NCBI GenBank assembly: GCA_028874905.1
Contig: JAPPGZ010000035.1
Coordinates: 1-35,645, forward strand
DNA: 35,645 nucleotides
Direction: 5' to 3'
Source of the DNA: Gemmatimonadota bacterium
Lineage (GTDB): Bacteria > Gemmatimonadota > Gemmatimonadetes > Longimicrobiales > Gaopeijiaceae
Position 1 is the stretch's first letter. Every line of letters starts with the position of its first letter. Shown here one piece after another: positions 1 through 8,664 of the stretch. A program made the translations under genes and the position numbers. Below the pieces are notes generated by a model. It did not search any database. It was not told the origin of the DNA and saw nothing but the letters and a program-made list of their open reading frames with translations.

Positions 1-900
1 TCGCACGCCCGCCACATGCCCACGCACATCTTCATCCAGCACGGCATGTGGGACCTGGTCTCGGGGCATAACCAGTCGGCCTACGATGTGGCGGTCGAAC
101 TCTGGGAGCCCGGTGACGCGCTCGGCGATGCGGTGCACTCGCTGGACTGGGGCCAGTACGGTGACCTGCAGCGCGGCGACTACGAGAAGGCGCGCCTGTG
201 GATCGAGCGCATCGCGTCCATGGCCGAGAACGAGGGCTTCGAGGCCGGCGGGGCGCGTGGGGTGGCCGGGGCGGAGCGGGCGCGTGGTGCCGTGCCGCTC
301 CTGAAGTCCCGCTACACGGTCGAGACCGAGGAATGGGACGTGCGGCCCGTCACCGACGACATGCGCACGAACGAGCTGCTCGCCACCGCGCTCAGTGCTG
401 CCCGCACCGGTGACCAGGAGACGGTCGCGGCTGCCGAGAAGGTGCTGGCCGACAAGTCCGACGGCTCCGGATACGACCACGTCATGCACATGCAGGTCAG
501 CGCGCTGCTGCATCACGGGATGGGTCACGCCGACATGGCCACCGACTTCATGGACAAGGCCGTGGAGACGGTCGAGGCCATGTCGCCGCCGCGCGGCTCC
601 GCCAATCCGGTCAAGCCCGTTCACGAGCTCTACGGCGAACTGCTCCTGGAACTCGACCGGCCCGAGGACGCGGCCGAGATGTTCGAGACCTCGCTGATGC
701 GCATGGCTGGCCGGCCGCGCTCGCTGCTCGGGCTGGCCCGCGCCAACGCCGCGATGGGCAACACCATGGTCGCGCTCGAGAACTACTCGAAGGTGGCCGC
801 GCTGTGGGAGGGCCGGGACGGCATCGCCGGGCTCGACGAGGCGCGGGGCTTCGTGGAAGAGCAGGCTGCAGGCGGCGGGAGCGGGAGTTCGAGCCGGTAG
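1..900 (+). CDS. TPR-repeat protein, C-terminal part (5' truncated by window edge)
   Basis: The reading frame is open to the first base of the window, so the first ATG (16) is probably internal and the true start lies upstream. The visible part begins with a motif of the type H-M-P-T-H-I-F around a Met-Trp-Asp, typical of the middle of large TPR proteins. Three helical-hairpin stretches follow, best seen around residues 55-75, 160-180 and 205-265, with the Ala/Gly/Leu spacing of tetratricopeptide repeats. The last repeats are rich in Arg, Glu and Ala. The protein ends in a short Gly/Ser tail. TPRs mediate protein-protein contacts and no catalytic motif is visible, so the partner is unknown. 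It converges on the transporter gene, with 13 bases between the two stop codons. Confidence 0.75.
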   Translation, partial: SHARHMPTHIFIQHGMWDLVSGHNQSAYDVAVELWEPGDALGDAVHSLDWGQYGDLQRGDYEKARLWIERIASMAENEGFEAGGARGVAGAERARGAVPLLKSRYTVETEEWDVRPVTDDMRTNELLATALSAARTGDQETVAAAEKVLADKSDGSGYDHVMHMQVSALLHHGMGHADMATDFMDKAVETVEAMSPPRGSANPVKPVHELYGELLLELDRPEDAAEMFETSLMRMAGRPRSLLGLARANAAMGNTMVALENYSKVAALWEGRDGIAGLDEARGFVEEQAAGGGSGSSSR

Positions 901-925
901 GCTGCCCGGGGGGCTATTGCAGCCC
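900..925. terminator. Candidate bidirectional hairpin between convergent genes
   Basis: GGGCT (911-915) and AGCCC (921-925) form a 5-bp stem with a 5-base loop. GGCTGC (900-905) and GCAGCC (919-924) form an alternative 6-bp pairing. The element lies across the junction of the two convergent stop codons. There is no T-tract on either strand, so a role as intrinsic terminator is weak. Confidence 0.22.
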
Positions 926-2281
926 GATTGCCAGGGCGATGGCAATGGCCCCCAGCCCGAGCGCGACCAGCCCGAGGTAGAGCGGGAACGCGTGGCGGAT
1001 CCAGTCCTCGTACCGGATTCCCGCCGACGCGAGGATCGCCATCAGCGCGCCGTTCGTGGGGGTGAGCAGTTCGCATAGCCCCGCCCCGTACTGGTACGCG
1101 AGCACGGTGACCTGGCGCGACATCCCCAGCAGGTCCGAGAGCGGCACCAGAAGCGGCATGGTGAGCACGGCCTGCCCGCTCATGCTCGGCACCGGCACGT
1201 GAATGACAGCCTGCGCCGCCGCCATGCCGAAGGTGGAGGCGAGGACGGGCAGGCCTTCGAGCGGCGTGAACATGGCGTGCACGATCGTGTCCACGACTCG
1301 CCCGTCCTGCAGCACGACGAAGATCGCGCGGGCGAAACCGATCAGGAGACCGGCGTAGGCCATCGAGCGGAAGCCGCGCACGTAGGCCTCGGCAGTGCCG
1401 CCGATCTTCATCCCCGATAGCAAGCCCACGATCACACCCATGATGAAGAACGCGGCTGACAGTTCGTTGAACCCCCAGTGCCAGAACATCATCCCCACCA
1501 CCACCATCGCGAACGTGGCCGCTACGAGCGCGAAGATGCCCGGGTCGGCGGCGCGCACGCCCTCGGTAGTCCCGGCACCGTCGGCGCCCTCTTCCCCGCG
1601 TTTGCCAGGTCCCCGTGTCCGCCGCGCGTAGCGCATCGTCATTCCGATCCAGAAGGTCAGCGCGATCACCAGGAAGACGATCCGGAAGCCAGCGCCGGAC
1701 ATCAGCGGCAACTCCGCCAACTGTTGCGCGATGGCCACCTGGAAGGGGTTGATGGGACTGAAGGCCGACCCTACGAATGCAGCCCCCGCGCTCATCGCCA
1801 CCGCCACCATGGGCTTGAAGCCGAGCCTGCGGGTGAGGATGAGGAGCACGGGGATCAGCGGGATGATCTCCTCCTGCATGTTCTCGACCACGCCCCCCGT
1901 CGCGAAGAACAACGAAACGATCGGGATCACGAGCAGGTCACGTCCCCGGAGCGACCGGATCAGCGAGGTGACGCCGCGCTTGAGCGCCCCGGTCTCGTCC
2001 ACGACAGTGAATGCGCCGCCGATGAGGAAGACGAGGAAGATGACCTCGGCAGCGTCGGCCATCCCGCGGGGGAGCGCCACGATGGCATCGAAGAGGCTGA
2101 CCGGGCTCGGCTCGACCTCGTGGTAGGTGCCCGCGACGACAACGCTGCGTCCGGTTGCCTCGTCGTCGCGGCGCTCGTACTCGCCCGCTGGCAGGACGTA
2201 GCTGGCTATCGCCGCCAGGATGACGCAGGCGGTGAGAAGGACCAGCGGGTGCGGGACCGAGAAGCGGAATCGGCGTGCCAT
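914..2281 (-). CDS. YfcC-family (C4-dicarboxylate/amino-acid carrier type) inner-membrane transporter
   Basis: A 455-residue, very hydrophobic protein with about 11-12 predicted membrane spans. The first span lies at about residues 10-30 and the last at about 430-453. An early periplasmic segment with Y-V-L-P-A-G-E-Y is a hallmark of the YfcC/AbgT-like ion-transporter superfamily. Other family-like signatures are the E-N-M-Q-E-E-I-I-P segment near residue 135 and the S-P-I-N-P-F-Q-V motif near residue 175. Members move amino acids, dipeptides or dicarboxylates across the inner membrane, but the substrate cannot be read from sequence. The cytoplasmic loop near residues 220-240 is charged and Gly-rich. 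The ATG lies 3 bases after the stop of the M8 protease gene, so the two are probably co-transcribed. Uptake of proteolysis products is a reasonable inference. Confidence 0.85.
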   Translation of the reverse strand: MARRFRFSVPHPLVLLTACVILAAIASYVLPAGEYERRDDEATGRSVVVAGTYHEVEPSPVSLFDAIVALPRGMADAAEVIFLVFLIGGAFTVVDETGALKRGVTSLIRSLRGRDLLVIPIVSLFFATGGVVENMQEEIIPLIPVLLILTRRLGFKPMVAVAMSAGAAFVGSAFSPINPFQVAIAQQLAELPLMSGAGFRIVFLVIALTFWIGMTMRYARRTRGPGKRGEEGADGAGTTEGVRAADPGIFALVAATFAMVVVGMMFWHWGFNELSAAFFIMGVIVGLLSGMKIGGTAEAYVRGFRSMAYAGLLIGFARAIFVVLQDGRVVDTIVHAMFTPLEGLPVLASTFGMAAAQAVIHVPVPSMSGQAVLTMPLLVPLSDLLGMSRQVTVLAYQYGAGLCELLTPTNGALMAILASAGIRYEDWIRHAFPLYLGLVALGLGAIAIALAIGLQ

Positions 2282-2284
2282 GGG

Positions 2285-5200
2285 TTACTCCCTGCCGGGC
2301 CGGTTCACCTGTGCGGGCGCGGGAATCACCCGCACAACGTTGCCGTCACCGTCGATCATCATGACCGGCCCGCCCACGAAGTCCCCGTGCAGGTCGATCG
2401 TGTGCACCGGCCCCGCGACGTCTGCGGCGTCCCCGGAGGCCAGCGTGAACGAGTCCGTGAGGGACGTGTCGACGCTGTACCCCATGTCCGCAAGCGCCTG
2501 GACCGTGATCGCGCTCAGTGGATTGGTCGTCCCACTCCGCAGGCTGGACGTCATGATTTCAAGACCCAGAACCGACTCCCGCCAATGCCCGGTATCGTCG
2601 CTACTCTGAACAGGCACCTTGGCGCCCGAATAGCCTCTGCCTCCGGCCGCGTTGAAGGCGGCGGTGGCGAGCGTGCCGGCGAAGTGCGGGTCCGGGTCGG
2701 ACCCGGACGTGCCCCGAATCAACCCCGACCAGCTGGGTGCCTGGCCGATCCCGAGGACATGTCCGATCTCGTGGAGCGCCACGGACGCCAGAAGACCGAG
2801 CCTCTCAAGATTGTCGAGGTCGGCTTTGTCGAAGACGATGACACCGACGGCCGGCGTATTGCTTCCCGTGCGGAGTGCGCAGAGTCCGGCGGTCGCCGCG
2901 ACACTCGGGGACTGCGACCCATCGATTTCGCCGACACCCACGGCAATCACGATGTCGTCCACGAATGTGCCGACGGATACGGTGTAGCTCACTCCTCGGA
3001 GCCTGCATGTGAAGGCCGAGTTCGCGGTCACATCCGTGAAATCCGTGGCGGACAGGATGGACTCCCAGCGCGAAGCTGCGCGGCCAACCGCGGTCCTCAC
3101 GGCTGGCGTGGCGGAGGAGAGGTACTCGATGCTGAGGCTGAAGCCGCTGCCCCCGCCGCGGCCGGTGACTCTGAGCCGCGAGGTCTGCGTGGCCGTGAGA
3201 CCTTCGGGGTCGGCGGCCGTCAGCGTCAGCGTCGTCTCCCCGACCGTCACACCCGTCACCGTCACCACGGCGCCCGAGACGGAGGCGCGGGCGATCCCGG
3301 GATCGGCGGTAGCTCCGGCGTAGGTGAGGGGATCCCCGTCCGGATCGGAGAAGTAGCCCGAGATCCGCAACCTACGGGTCTCGTCCCTGACGATCGTAAG
3401 GTCCGGGAACCGCCCGACCGTCGTCGGCGCCCGATTGGCTACGATCACGGTGAAGCTCTGCTCGGCCGTGAGACCGCCGGGATCGGTAGCGGTGATGTGC
3501 ACCTGGGTCGTCCCCGTCGCTCTTGCACGCAGAATGACGCTGGTCCCTTGCACGGTAACGCCGACCACGGTGCTCGAACTCGCCCTCGCCGTGTAGGACA
3601 GCACGTCTCCGTCCGGGTCGGCGAAGTGGGCGGAGAGGTCGACGGTGTTGGGCTGCCCCGGCCGGACCGTCTGTTCCGGAATCGGAGTGGTCACGGTTGG
3701 CGCGCGGTTGGGCACCGTGACCGTGAAGCTCTGACTTGCCGAAAGGCCGCCGGGATCGGTGGCGGTTACGGTGAGCGTGGCCTCGCCCCGCGCTCCGGCC
3801 TCGATGGTCAGGGTGGTGCCGGTGACCACGGCCTTGGCCACGTCGCCGTCCGTCGTCTCGGCCGCGTACGTGAGGGCGTCACCGTCGGGGTCGCTGAAGT
3901 GCCGACCGAGGTCGAGCGGCGTCGTTTCGCCCTTGTGGAGCGTCTGCGCGGGAATCTCCTCGGCCACGACGGGGCCCCGGTTGGGCACGGTGACCACGAA
4001 GCTCTGTGTTGCGGTCAGGCCTTCGGTGTCGGTCGCGGTCATCGTCACTTCCGACTCCCCCTGCCCGACAGCGGTGATTGCGAGCGTGCCCTCCGCCACC
4101 GACACCTTGAGCACCACTACGCCGCTGTCCGACGCCTCGGCGCCCCACGTCAGCGCGTCGCCGTCGGGATCGATGAAGTGCCGTGCCAAAACCAGCGTGT
4201 CGGCCTCGCCTTTGAACAGCATTTGCGCCCGAATCGTGTCGCCCACGATCGGCGGCCGGTTCGGAACGGTCACCGTAAAGCGCTGCTCCGCCGACAGCCC
4301 CTCGTCGTCGGTGGCCATCACAGTGATCTCCGCTTCGCCCTTGGCCAGCGCCGTCACGACCACAGCGCTCCCCGTCACTTCCGCCGAGACCACCGCACTG
4401 TCCGACACGGCGGCCACGTAGGACAGCACGTCACCGTCCGGATCCGCGAAGAACACGGCCGCATCGACCGTGTCCGCGCTACCGACCTCCACGATCCGTG
4501 CGCCGATCGAGTCGACCGCGACAGGAGGCCGGTTGGGCACCGTCACACGGAAGCTCTGCGTGGCCGAGAGGCCGCCCGGATCCGTCGCCGTCACGGTCAC
4601 CACCACGTCTCCCTTCGCCATCGGCACGATGGTCAACACGGCGGCTTCCACCGTGGCCGTCAGGCGGCTCGAGTCCGAGACCGCCACCGCATACTCCAGC
4701 ACCTGCCCGTCGGGCTCGCCGAAGTACCCCGATACGTCGAGGGTTGCCGAGTCGCCGACCATCAACTCGCGGTCGGGAATCGTGCCCATGGCCGTCGGCG
4801 GCCGGTTCGGCACCACCACCCGGAAGCTCTGTTGCGCCTTTAGCCCCGTCGGGTCCGTGGCGATCATCGTTACGACCGCGACACCCGGCGACACGGCCGT
4901 CACCGTTACAGTGCTTCCTACCGCGACCGCGGTGGCCACCCCGGGGTCCGAACTCGCGACCCTGTGATCGAGCATCTCCCCGTTGGGATCGTCGAAGCAC
5001 AGGTTGACCGTGACCGACTCGCCCACGGTGAGCGTCTGCTCGGGGACCGATCCGCACAACACCGGCGGCTGCGGACTATCGCTTGCGAAGACCCAGGCCG
5101 TGGCCGCGACGGCGAGCGCCGCGGCGCAGCGTGAATGTGTTGGTCGGATCGCTTGCTCAGCTTCCGGGATCGTGTGTGAACTCGTTCTCGGTCTTGCGAC

Positions 5201-5305
5201 GGATGCGTACCGGGTCCATCCCCTCTGGGGCGATCGTAACCTCGCCAACGACGCGGTAGGTGCCCGCGGGCGCGGGGCCGGGGGTTCCGTCCGCGCGATC
5301 CGCAA
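2285..5305 (-). CDS. Secreted M8 (leishmanolysin-like) zinc metalloprotease with seven Ig/cadherin-like modules
   Basis: Seven modules of about 88-90 residues run from about residue 78 to 700. Each opens with N-R-x-P and carries a D-P-D-G-D-like motif (variants in the first two), typical of dystroglycan/cadherin-like (CADG) folds. The C-terminal third matches peptidase M8. It has the zinc motif H-E-I-G-H at 845-849 followed by V-L-G, a third His at 907 in G-H-W-R-E-S, and a Met-turn at Met918 in E-I-M-T. The spacing between the second and third His is long, as in leishmanolysins, so the Gln at the classic metzincin third-ligand position is not a defect. The start is problematic. The longest frame begins at a TTG (5305) that lies 149 bases inside the upstream gene. 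Another TTG is at 5248. A hydrophobic export-like segment appears only at about residues 56-72, with no start codon just before it. The catalytic part is confident; the N-terminus is not. Confidence 0.85.
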   Translation of the reverse strand: MRIARTEPPAPRPRAPTASLARLRSPQRGWTRYASVARPRTSSHTIPEAEQAIRPTHSRCAAALAVAATAWVFASDSPQPPVLCGSVPEQTLTVGESVTVNLCFDDPNGEMLDHRVASSDPGVATAVAVGSTVTVTAVSPGVAVVTMIATDPTGLKAQQSFRVVVPNRPPTAMGTIPDRELMVGDSATLDVSGYFGEPDGQVLEYAVAVSDSSRLTATVEAAVLTIVPMAKGDVVVTVTATDPGGLSATQSFRVTVPNRPPVAVDSIGARIVEVGSADTVDAAVFFADPDGDVLSYVAAVSDSAVVSAEVTGSAVVVTALAKGEAEITVMATDDEGLSAEQRFTVTVPNRPPIVGDTIRAQMLFKGEADTLVLARHFIDPDGDALTWGAEASDSGVVVLKVSVAEGTLAITAVGQGESEVTMTATDTEGLTATQSFVVTVPNRGPVVAEEIPAQTLHKGETTPLDLGRHFSDPDGDALTYAAETTDGDVAKAVVTGTTLTIEAGARGEATLTVTATDPGGLSASQSFTVTVPNRAPTVTTPIPEQTVRPGQPNTVDLSAHFADPDGDVLSYTARASSSTVVGVTVQGTSVILRARATGTTQVHITATDPGGLTAEQSFTVIVANRAPTTVGRFPDLTIVRDETRRLRISGYFSDPDGDPLTYAGATADPGIARASVSGAVVTVTGVTVGETTLTLTAADPEGLTATQTSRLRVTGRGGGSGFSLSIEYLSSATPAVRTAVGRAASRWESILSATDFTDVTANSAFTCRLRGVSYTVSVGTFVDDIVIAVGVGEIDGSQSPSVAATAGLCALRTGSNTPAVGVIVFDKADLDNLERLGLLASVALHEIGHVLGIGQAPSWSGLIRGTSGSDPDPHFAGTLATAAFNAAGGRGYSGAKVPVQSSDDTGHWRESVLGLEIMTSSLRSGTTNPLSAITVQALADMGYSVDTSLTDSFTLASGDAADVAGPVHTIDLHGDFVGGPVMMIDGDGNVVRVIPAPAQVNRPGRE

Positions 5306-6806
5306 GGTCCTTATAGCCGCAGATCGCGTCCTCGTCCGGCATCGTCGGCTCTTTTCGGGTCCCGGGTACCCGCACCCACCCGGTGCCCTTTCTGATCTGC
5401 CACTCGGTCCAGTGGATTGTCTGTATCCCCAGATTACTGGCGAACACGTTCACTAACGCTAGGCTGAAGCATTCGGTGAGCTGAATCGTCCCCCCCAAGG
5501 CCGTGACCACCCCCCTGTCGTTGATCGCCAGCCCCTCCCACACCTCATAGTCCTCCGCGGCCACGAACACATCCACCTCCTGCGCAACCGATAGGCCCCC
5601 CGGGTCGCTGGCCGTCACGGTCAGCGTCACCATCTGTACGCCTTCCTCGCCAGCCGACATTCCGGTGGTGGTAACCACGGCACCCTCCACGGAGGCCGTA
5701 GCGATCGCCGCATCGGAGGTCTCCGCGGAGTACGTCAACTCGTCCCCGTCCGGGTCGCTGAAGTAAGCGGACATGTCGAGCACCACCGCGCTGTCCACAA
5801 TCAGGTCGTGCGCCGGAATCGAGTCGACCGCTTCGGGCTCATGGTTCGCCGCCGGCTGCACGGTGACCGAGATGTCCTGCTTGGCGGACAGCCCTTCGGG
5901 ATCGGTGGCCGTCACCGCCACGGTGGCGCTGCCCGCCGTCATGGCCGCGATCTGCACCGTGTCACCCATCGCCAGCGCCTCGGCGACGCCCGTGTCCGAG
6001 CTCACGCCTTCGTAGCTGAGTTCGTCGCCGTCGGGATCCGTGAAGTACATGGACACGACCAGCCTGACGGTGTCACCGACGGTCAGCGTCTGCGACGGGA
6101 TCGCGTCGGCTACCTCCGGCGCCCGGTTGGCCTGGGTGACGGTCACCATGAAGTCAAACTCGGCGGAGAGGTCCCCGGGATCCGTGGCCGAAACCGTCAC
6201 GGTGGCGCTGCCGGCCGCAACGGCCATGACCGTCATGGTCGACTCGGAGACCGAAGCGGTGGCCACGGCCGCGTCGGAACTGGCTGCGGCGAAGGTGAGC
6301 GCGTCTCCGTCGGGGTCGGTGAAGAACTCGGCGACATCGGCGGTCAGGGTATCGCCGATATTCAGGGTCTGGTCTTCCAGCGTCCCGGCGACCGTCGGCG
6401 CGCTGTTCACGGCCTCCACGGTCACCGCCATCGTCTGCGTGGCGGTCAGGCCGCCGGGGTCGCGGGCCGTGATCGTTATGGTCGCGGTGCCGGCCGCCAC
6501 ACCCGTGGTGGTCACCTGGCTGCCGGATACGGTCGCGGTGGCCACGCCGGCATCCGAGGTGGCAGCCGAGTAGGTGAGCGCGTCACCGTCGGGATCGTTG
6601 AAATTCGATGCGACGTTCGTCGTCTCCGTGGCTCCGACGGCGACGGTAATGGCCGCGATCGAGCCCACCGCGACGGGTGCCCGGTTCGCTGGTGGTGGGG
6701 GCGGGGGCGGTGGCGCGGTCGTCCCTCCGTCGCCGCCGCATGAGGCGGCCAGGGCCACGGTGGCAAGGGCTGCGAACAGACTCGTGGTCGTGCGAAGGCG
6801 CGTCAT
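5157..6806 (-). CDS. Outer-membrane-type lipoprotein with four Ig/cadherin-like modules and a novel C-terminal domain
   Basis: The ATG at 6806 begins a signal peptide ending in the lipobox L-A-A-S-C (Cys23). A run of eight prolines (about residues 32-39) then acts as a rigid linker. Four repeats of about 90 residues follow, opening with N-R-A-P, N-S-A-P, N-R-A-P and N-H-E-P. Each carries D-P-D-G-D and D-P-G/E-G-L-S/T-A motifs, the same module type as in the next gene. The last 130 residues or so form a separate domain rich in Trp and charged residues, which I do not recognise. The gene overlaps the start of the M8 protease frame. Shared architecture suggests the two arose by duplication of modules and act together at the surface, perhaps in adhesion or substrate binding; this is inference. 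Confidence 0.85.
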   Translation of the reverse strand: MTRLRTTTSLFAALATVALAASCGGDGGTTAPPPPPPPPANRAPVAVGSIAAITVAVGATETTNVASNFNDPDGDALTYSAATSDAGVATATVSGSQVTTTGVAAGTATITITARDPGGLTATQTMAVTVEAVNSAPTVAGTLEDQTLNIGDTLTADVAEFFTDPDGDALTFAAASSDAAVATASVSESTMTVMAVAAGSATVTVSATDPGDLSAEFDFMVTVTQANRAPEVADAIPSQTLTVGDTVRLVVSMYFTDPDGDELSYEGVSSDTGVAEALAMGDTVQIAAMTAGSATVAVTATDPEGLSAKQDISVTVQPAANHEPEAVDSIPAHDLIVDSAVVLDMSAYFSDPDGDELTYSAETSDAAIATASVEGAVVTTTGMSAGEEGVQMVTLTVTASDPGGLSVAQEVDVFVAAEDYEVWEGLAINDRGVVTALGGTIQLTECFSLALVNVFASNLGIQTIHWTEWQIRKGTGWVRVPGTRKEPTMPDEDAICGYKDLADRADGTPGPAPAGTYRVVGEVTIAPEGMDPVRIRRKTENEFTHDPGS

Positions 6807-6841
6807 GCGACAATTCCGGCTAGGGTTGCGACAATTTCGGC
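6806..6841. repeat. Two 15-bp direct repeats, 21-bp period, at a gene start
   Basis: TGCGACAATTCCGGC (6806-6820) and TGCGACAATTTCGGC (6827-6841) match at 14 of 15 positions and are offset by 21 bases, two helical turns. A further AATT core lies 10 bases upstream of the second copy, seen from the gene. The first copy touches the ATG of the minus-strand lipoprotein gene. It could be a regulator binding site in the leader, or a chance duplication. Confidence 0.35.
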
Positions 6842-6915
6842 GAATTCTGGATCGATTTGGCTACCAAGTCTAAGACGCTGGCGGGATTCGGGGCAAACCG
6901 GACTCGCGGGCGGGC

Positions 6916-8349
6916 TCACTCGCTGATCCCCACCCTCCCCCGCACGTCCTCCAGCATGGCCGGCGAATCGTATCCAACCCCGTCCTTGAAGACAATCGTC
7001 ACGTTGCGGATCACCGAGGCGTCCGTCGTCAGATCGCCGCTCATCACCACGAGGTCCGCGATCTTGCCGGCCTCCACGGTCCCCAGGTCGTCGAACACGT
7101 CGAGCACGCGTGCCCCGTTGGCGCTGAGCACCTGGATCACCTCATGGGGGGCGAACCCGCCTTCCGAGAGCAGCTCGTAGTTGCGCTGGTCACCGTAGCC
7201 GGGAAGGGCCCCGCCGTTGCCCGTGGGGTCGACGCCCGCCGCGAGCACGCCGCCGGCATCGTAGAACGCCTTCTCGTAGGCGATGGCGTTTCTGAACTCG
7301 TCCGGAGAGCGCCCGATCTCGTCGACCTGGGCCTTCGCCGCCAGGTAGTCCTCGCGCACCGCGGGCGACATCGCGTCCAGGGAACGCTGATCCCGCGTGG
7401 GGCGGCCCTGGATGAAGAGTTCGTAGACGGCCAGAGTCGAAGTCATCGCCACGCCCGCGTCGATCATGGCCTGGAAGGTCGCCTGCGCCTCCGGCCCGTT
7501 CACGTCGATCGCGGTGGCATCGTCCCAGAGCCCCGGCGGACACTCGTCCCTGCCGCGCCCGGGCGTATAGTCGCTGTTCGTGGCCAGGCCGTGCTCGATG
7601 TTGTCGATCCCGAGCGCGACCGCCTCGGTGAAGCTGATCGAGCACAGGTGTCCGGTCACCTTGATCCCCTGACTGTGGGCCTCGTCGATGGCGGCGCTCA
7701 GCTCCTCTGTGCGGATGTTCGTGTACGCCTTCAGCCAGGTCGCGCCCTCGGCGGCCCAGTAGCGTACGAACCGCCGTGCCTGCTCGGGCGACTCCAGCAT
7801 GGTCATCCCCGAGATGCCCCCGCCCGCCGTGATGTACGGAGCCGTGATGTGGATGCGCGGCCCCGGCGTCCTCCCGGCCTCGATCTCGGCCCGGAGGTTG
7901 AGTTCCGCGTACGGCTGCCGGCTGCCCGTCGTGCGCACGGAGGTGACCCCGCTGCCCAGGTACAGCCGCGGCGCGCTGTAGGTGAGCTGTGCCGACCGCC
8001 CTCCCGCCGCCGTGTAGAAGAGGTGGTTGTGCAGCCCGATCATCCCGGGGATGACCGTGTGCCCGGACATGTCCATGACCTCGGCGCCAGACGGGATGTC
8101 AACTTGTCCGTCGGGACCGACGGCTCCGATGCGGCTGCCCTGAATCACTACGGTCTGTCCGGTGCGCGCGGGCGTGCCCGTTCCGTCGATGAGGGTTACG
8201 CCGGTCAGGGCGACGGTTTCGGCGTTTACGACGGTGTAGCTGGCTGCGGCGGACCCCGGGTCGGGGCGTTGGGCGGTGAGGCTGGCGGCGGTGAGCGCCG
8301 CGACGGTGCCGGCACCTGCGGCGACTGTGGCGATGTTCCTCATCTTCAT
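6916..8349 (-). CDS. Secreted amidohydrolase (imidazolonepropionase/prolidase-like), paralogue A
   Basis: I place the start at the ATG at 8349 because a GGGAG ribosome site lies about 8 bases before it and a normal Sec signal peptide follows (about residues 1-28, ending A-S-L-T-A-Q). The 477-residue protein is an amidohydrolase-superfamily TIM barrel. Visible metal-site residues are H107-N-H109 at the end of strand 1, K207 in W-L-K-A-Y (candidate carboxylated lysine), H234 in T-G-H-L-C, H253 in I-E-H-G-L and D374 in G-V-D-P-T-G-N. That set is expected for a binuclear enzyme acting on amide or peptide bonds. A closing beta-sandwich motif, E-A-G-K-I-A-D-L-V-V, follows. The exact substrate is unknown; relatives hydrolyse Xaa-Pro or Xaa-Arg/Lys dipeptides or cyclic amides. 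It is strikingly similar to the gene at 10130-11590. Confidence 0.88.
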   Translation of the reverse strand: MKMRNIATVAAGAGTVAALTAASLTAQRPDPGSAAASYTVVNAETVALTGVTLIDGTGTPARTGQTVVIQGSRIGAVGPDGQVDIPSGAEVMDMSGHTVIPGMIGLHNHLFYTAAGGRSAQLTYSAPRLYLGSGVTSVRTTGSRQPYAELNLRAEIEAGRTPGPRIHITAPYITAGGGISGMTMLESPEQARRFVRYWAAEGATWLKAYTNIRTEELSAAIDEAHSQGIKVTGHLCSISFTEAVALGIDNIEHGLATNSDYTPGRGRDECPPGLWDDATAIDVNGPEAQATFQAMIDAGVAMTSTLAVYELFIQGRPTRDQRSLDAMSPAVREDYLAAKAQVDEIGRSPDEFRNAIAYEKAFYDAGGVLAAGVDPTGNGGALPGYGDQRNYELLSEGGFAPHEVIQVLSANGARVLDVFDDLGTVEAGKIADLVVMSGDLTTDASVIRNVTIVFKDGVGYDSPAMLEDVRGRVGISE

Positions 8350-8664
8350 TGTACCGTCTCCCTGGTGTTGCGTCGGAGCACCGTTTTGGCGGTTTTCGGG
8401 CCGTCCGGTTTGCCGAGTCTCTGCCGAGCATCGGTTCCGATCCCGCAAGAATCTGGGCCTTGATCCACCAAGCGTGCAACCGAGCGAGGATCCGCCGGGC
8501 TATCGGCGGTTGCGGACTTCCGGTGGCCACGATACCGTCACGCGCTGTGACATGAAACCGTGTATGTCGGCCTCGCGCTCGCCGTTGGCGTCGCAGCTTG
8601 CGTCGCATGGGTTGCGCCGTACGGGGACAGGGCGGTTGAGCCGCCACAGCCGGAGGGCATCGCC
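8350..8664. other. Divergent intergenic region between amidohydrolase A and serine hydrolase
   Basis: About 315 bases separate two divergently transcribed start codons, so promoters for both should lie here. I could not identify convincing -35/-10 pairs. A perfect 6-bp inverted repeat, CCGCCG (8492-8497) and CGGCGG (8504-8509) around a 6-base loop, is the clearest structure. GGAGG at 8652-8656 is the ribosome site of the plus-strand gene. No gene or RNA family was recognised. Confidence 0.5.

Noticed and set aside
1478..4843. A 1,121-codon plus-strand open frame
   Set aside because: It lies antisense to the transporter and M8 protease genes. Its translation is an Arg/His/Gly/Asp-rich string with no domain, the usual shadow of high-GC codon use.
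2300..6700. Repeated DNA of about 265-base period considered as a mobile or satellite repeat
   Set aside because: The periodicity follows the Ig/cadherin-like protein modules and is fully explained by the coding sequence.
6690..6715. G-rich tract on the plus strand considered as a quadruplex or regulatory element
   Set aside because: It encodes the eight-proline linker of the lipoprotein on the minus strand, so no separate function need be assumed.
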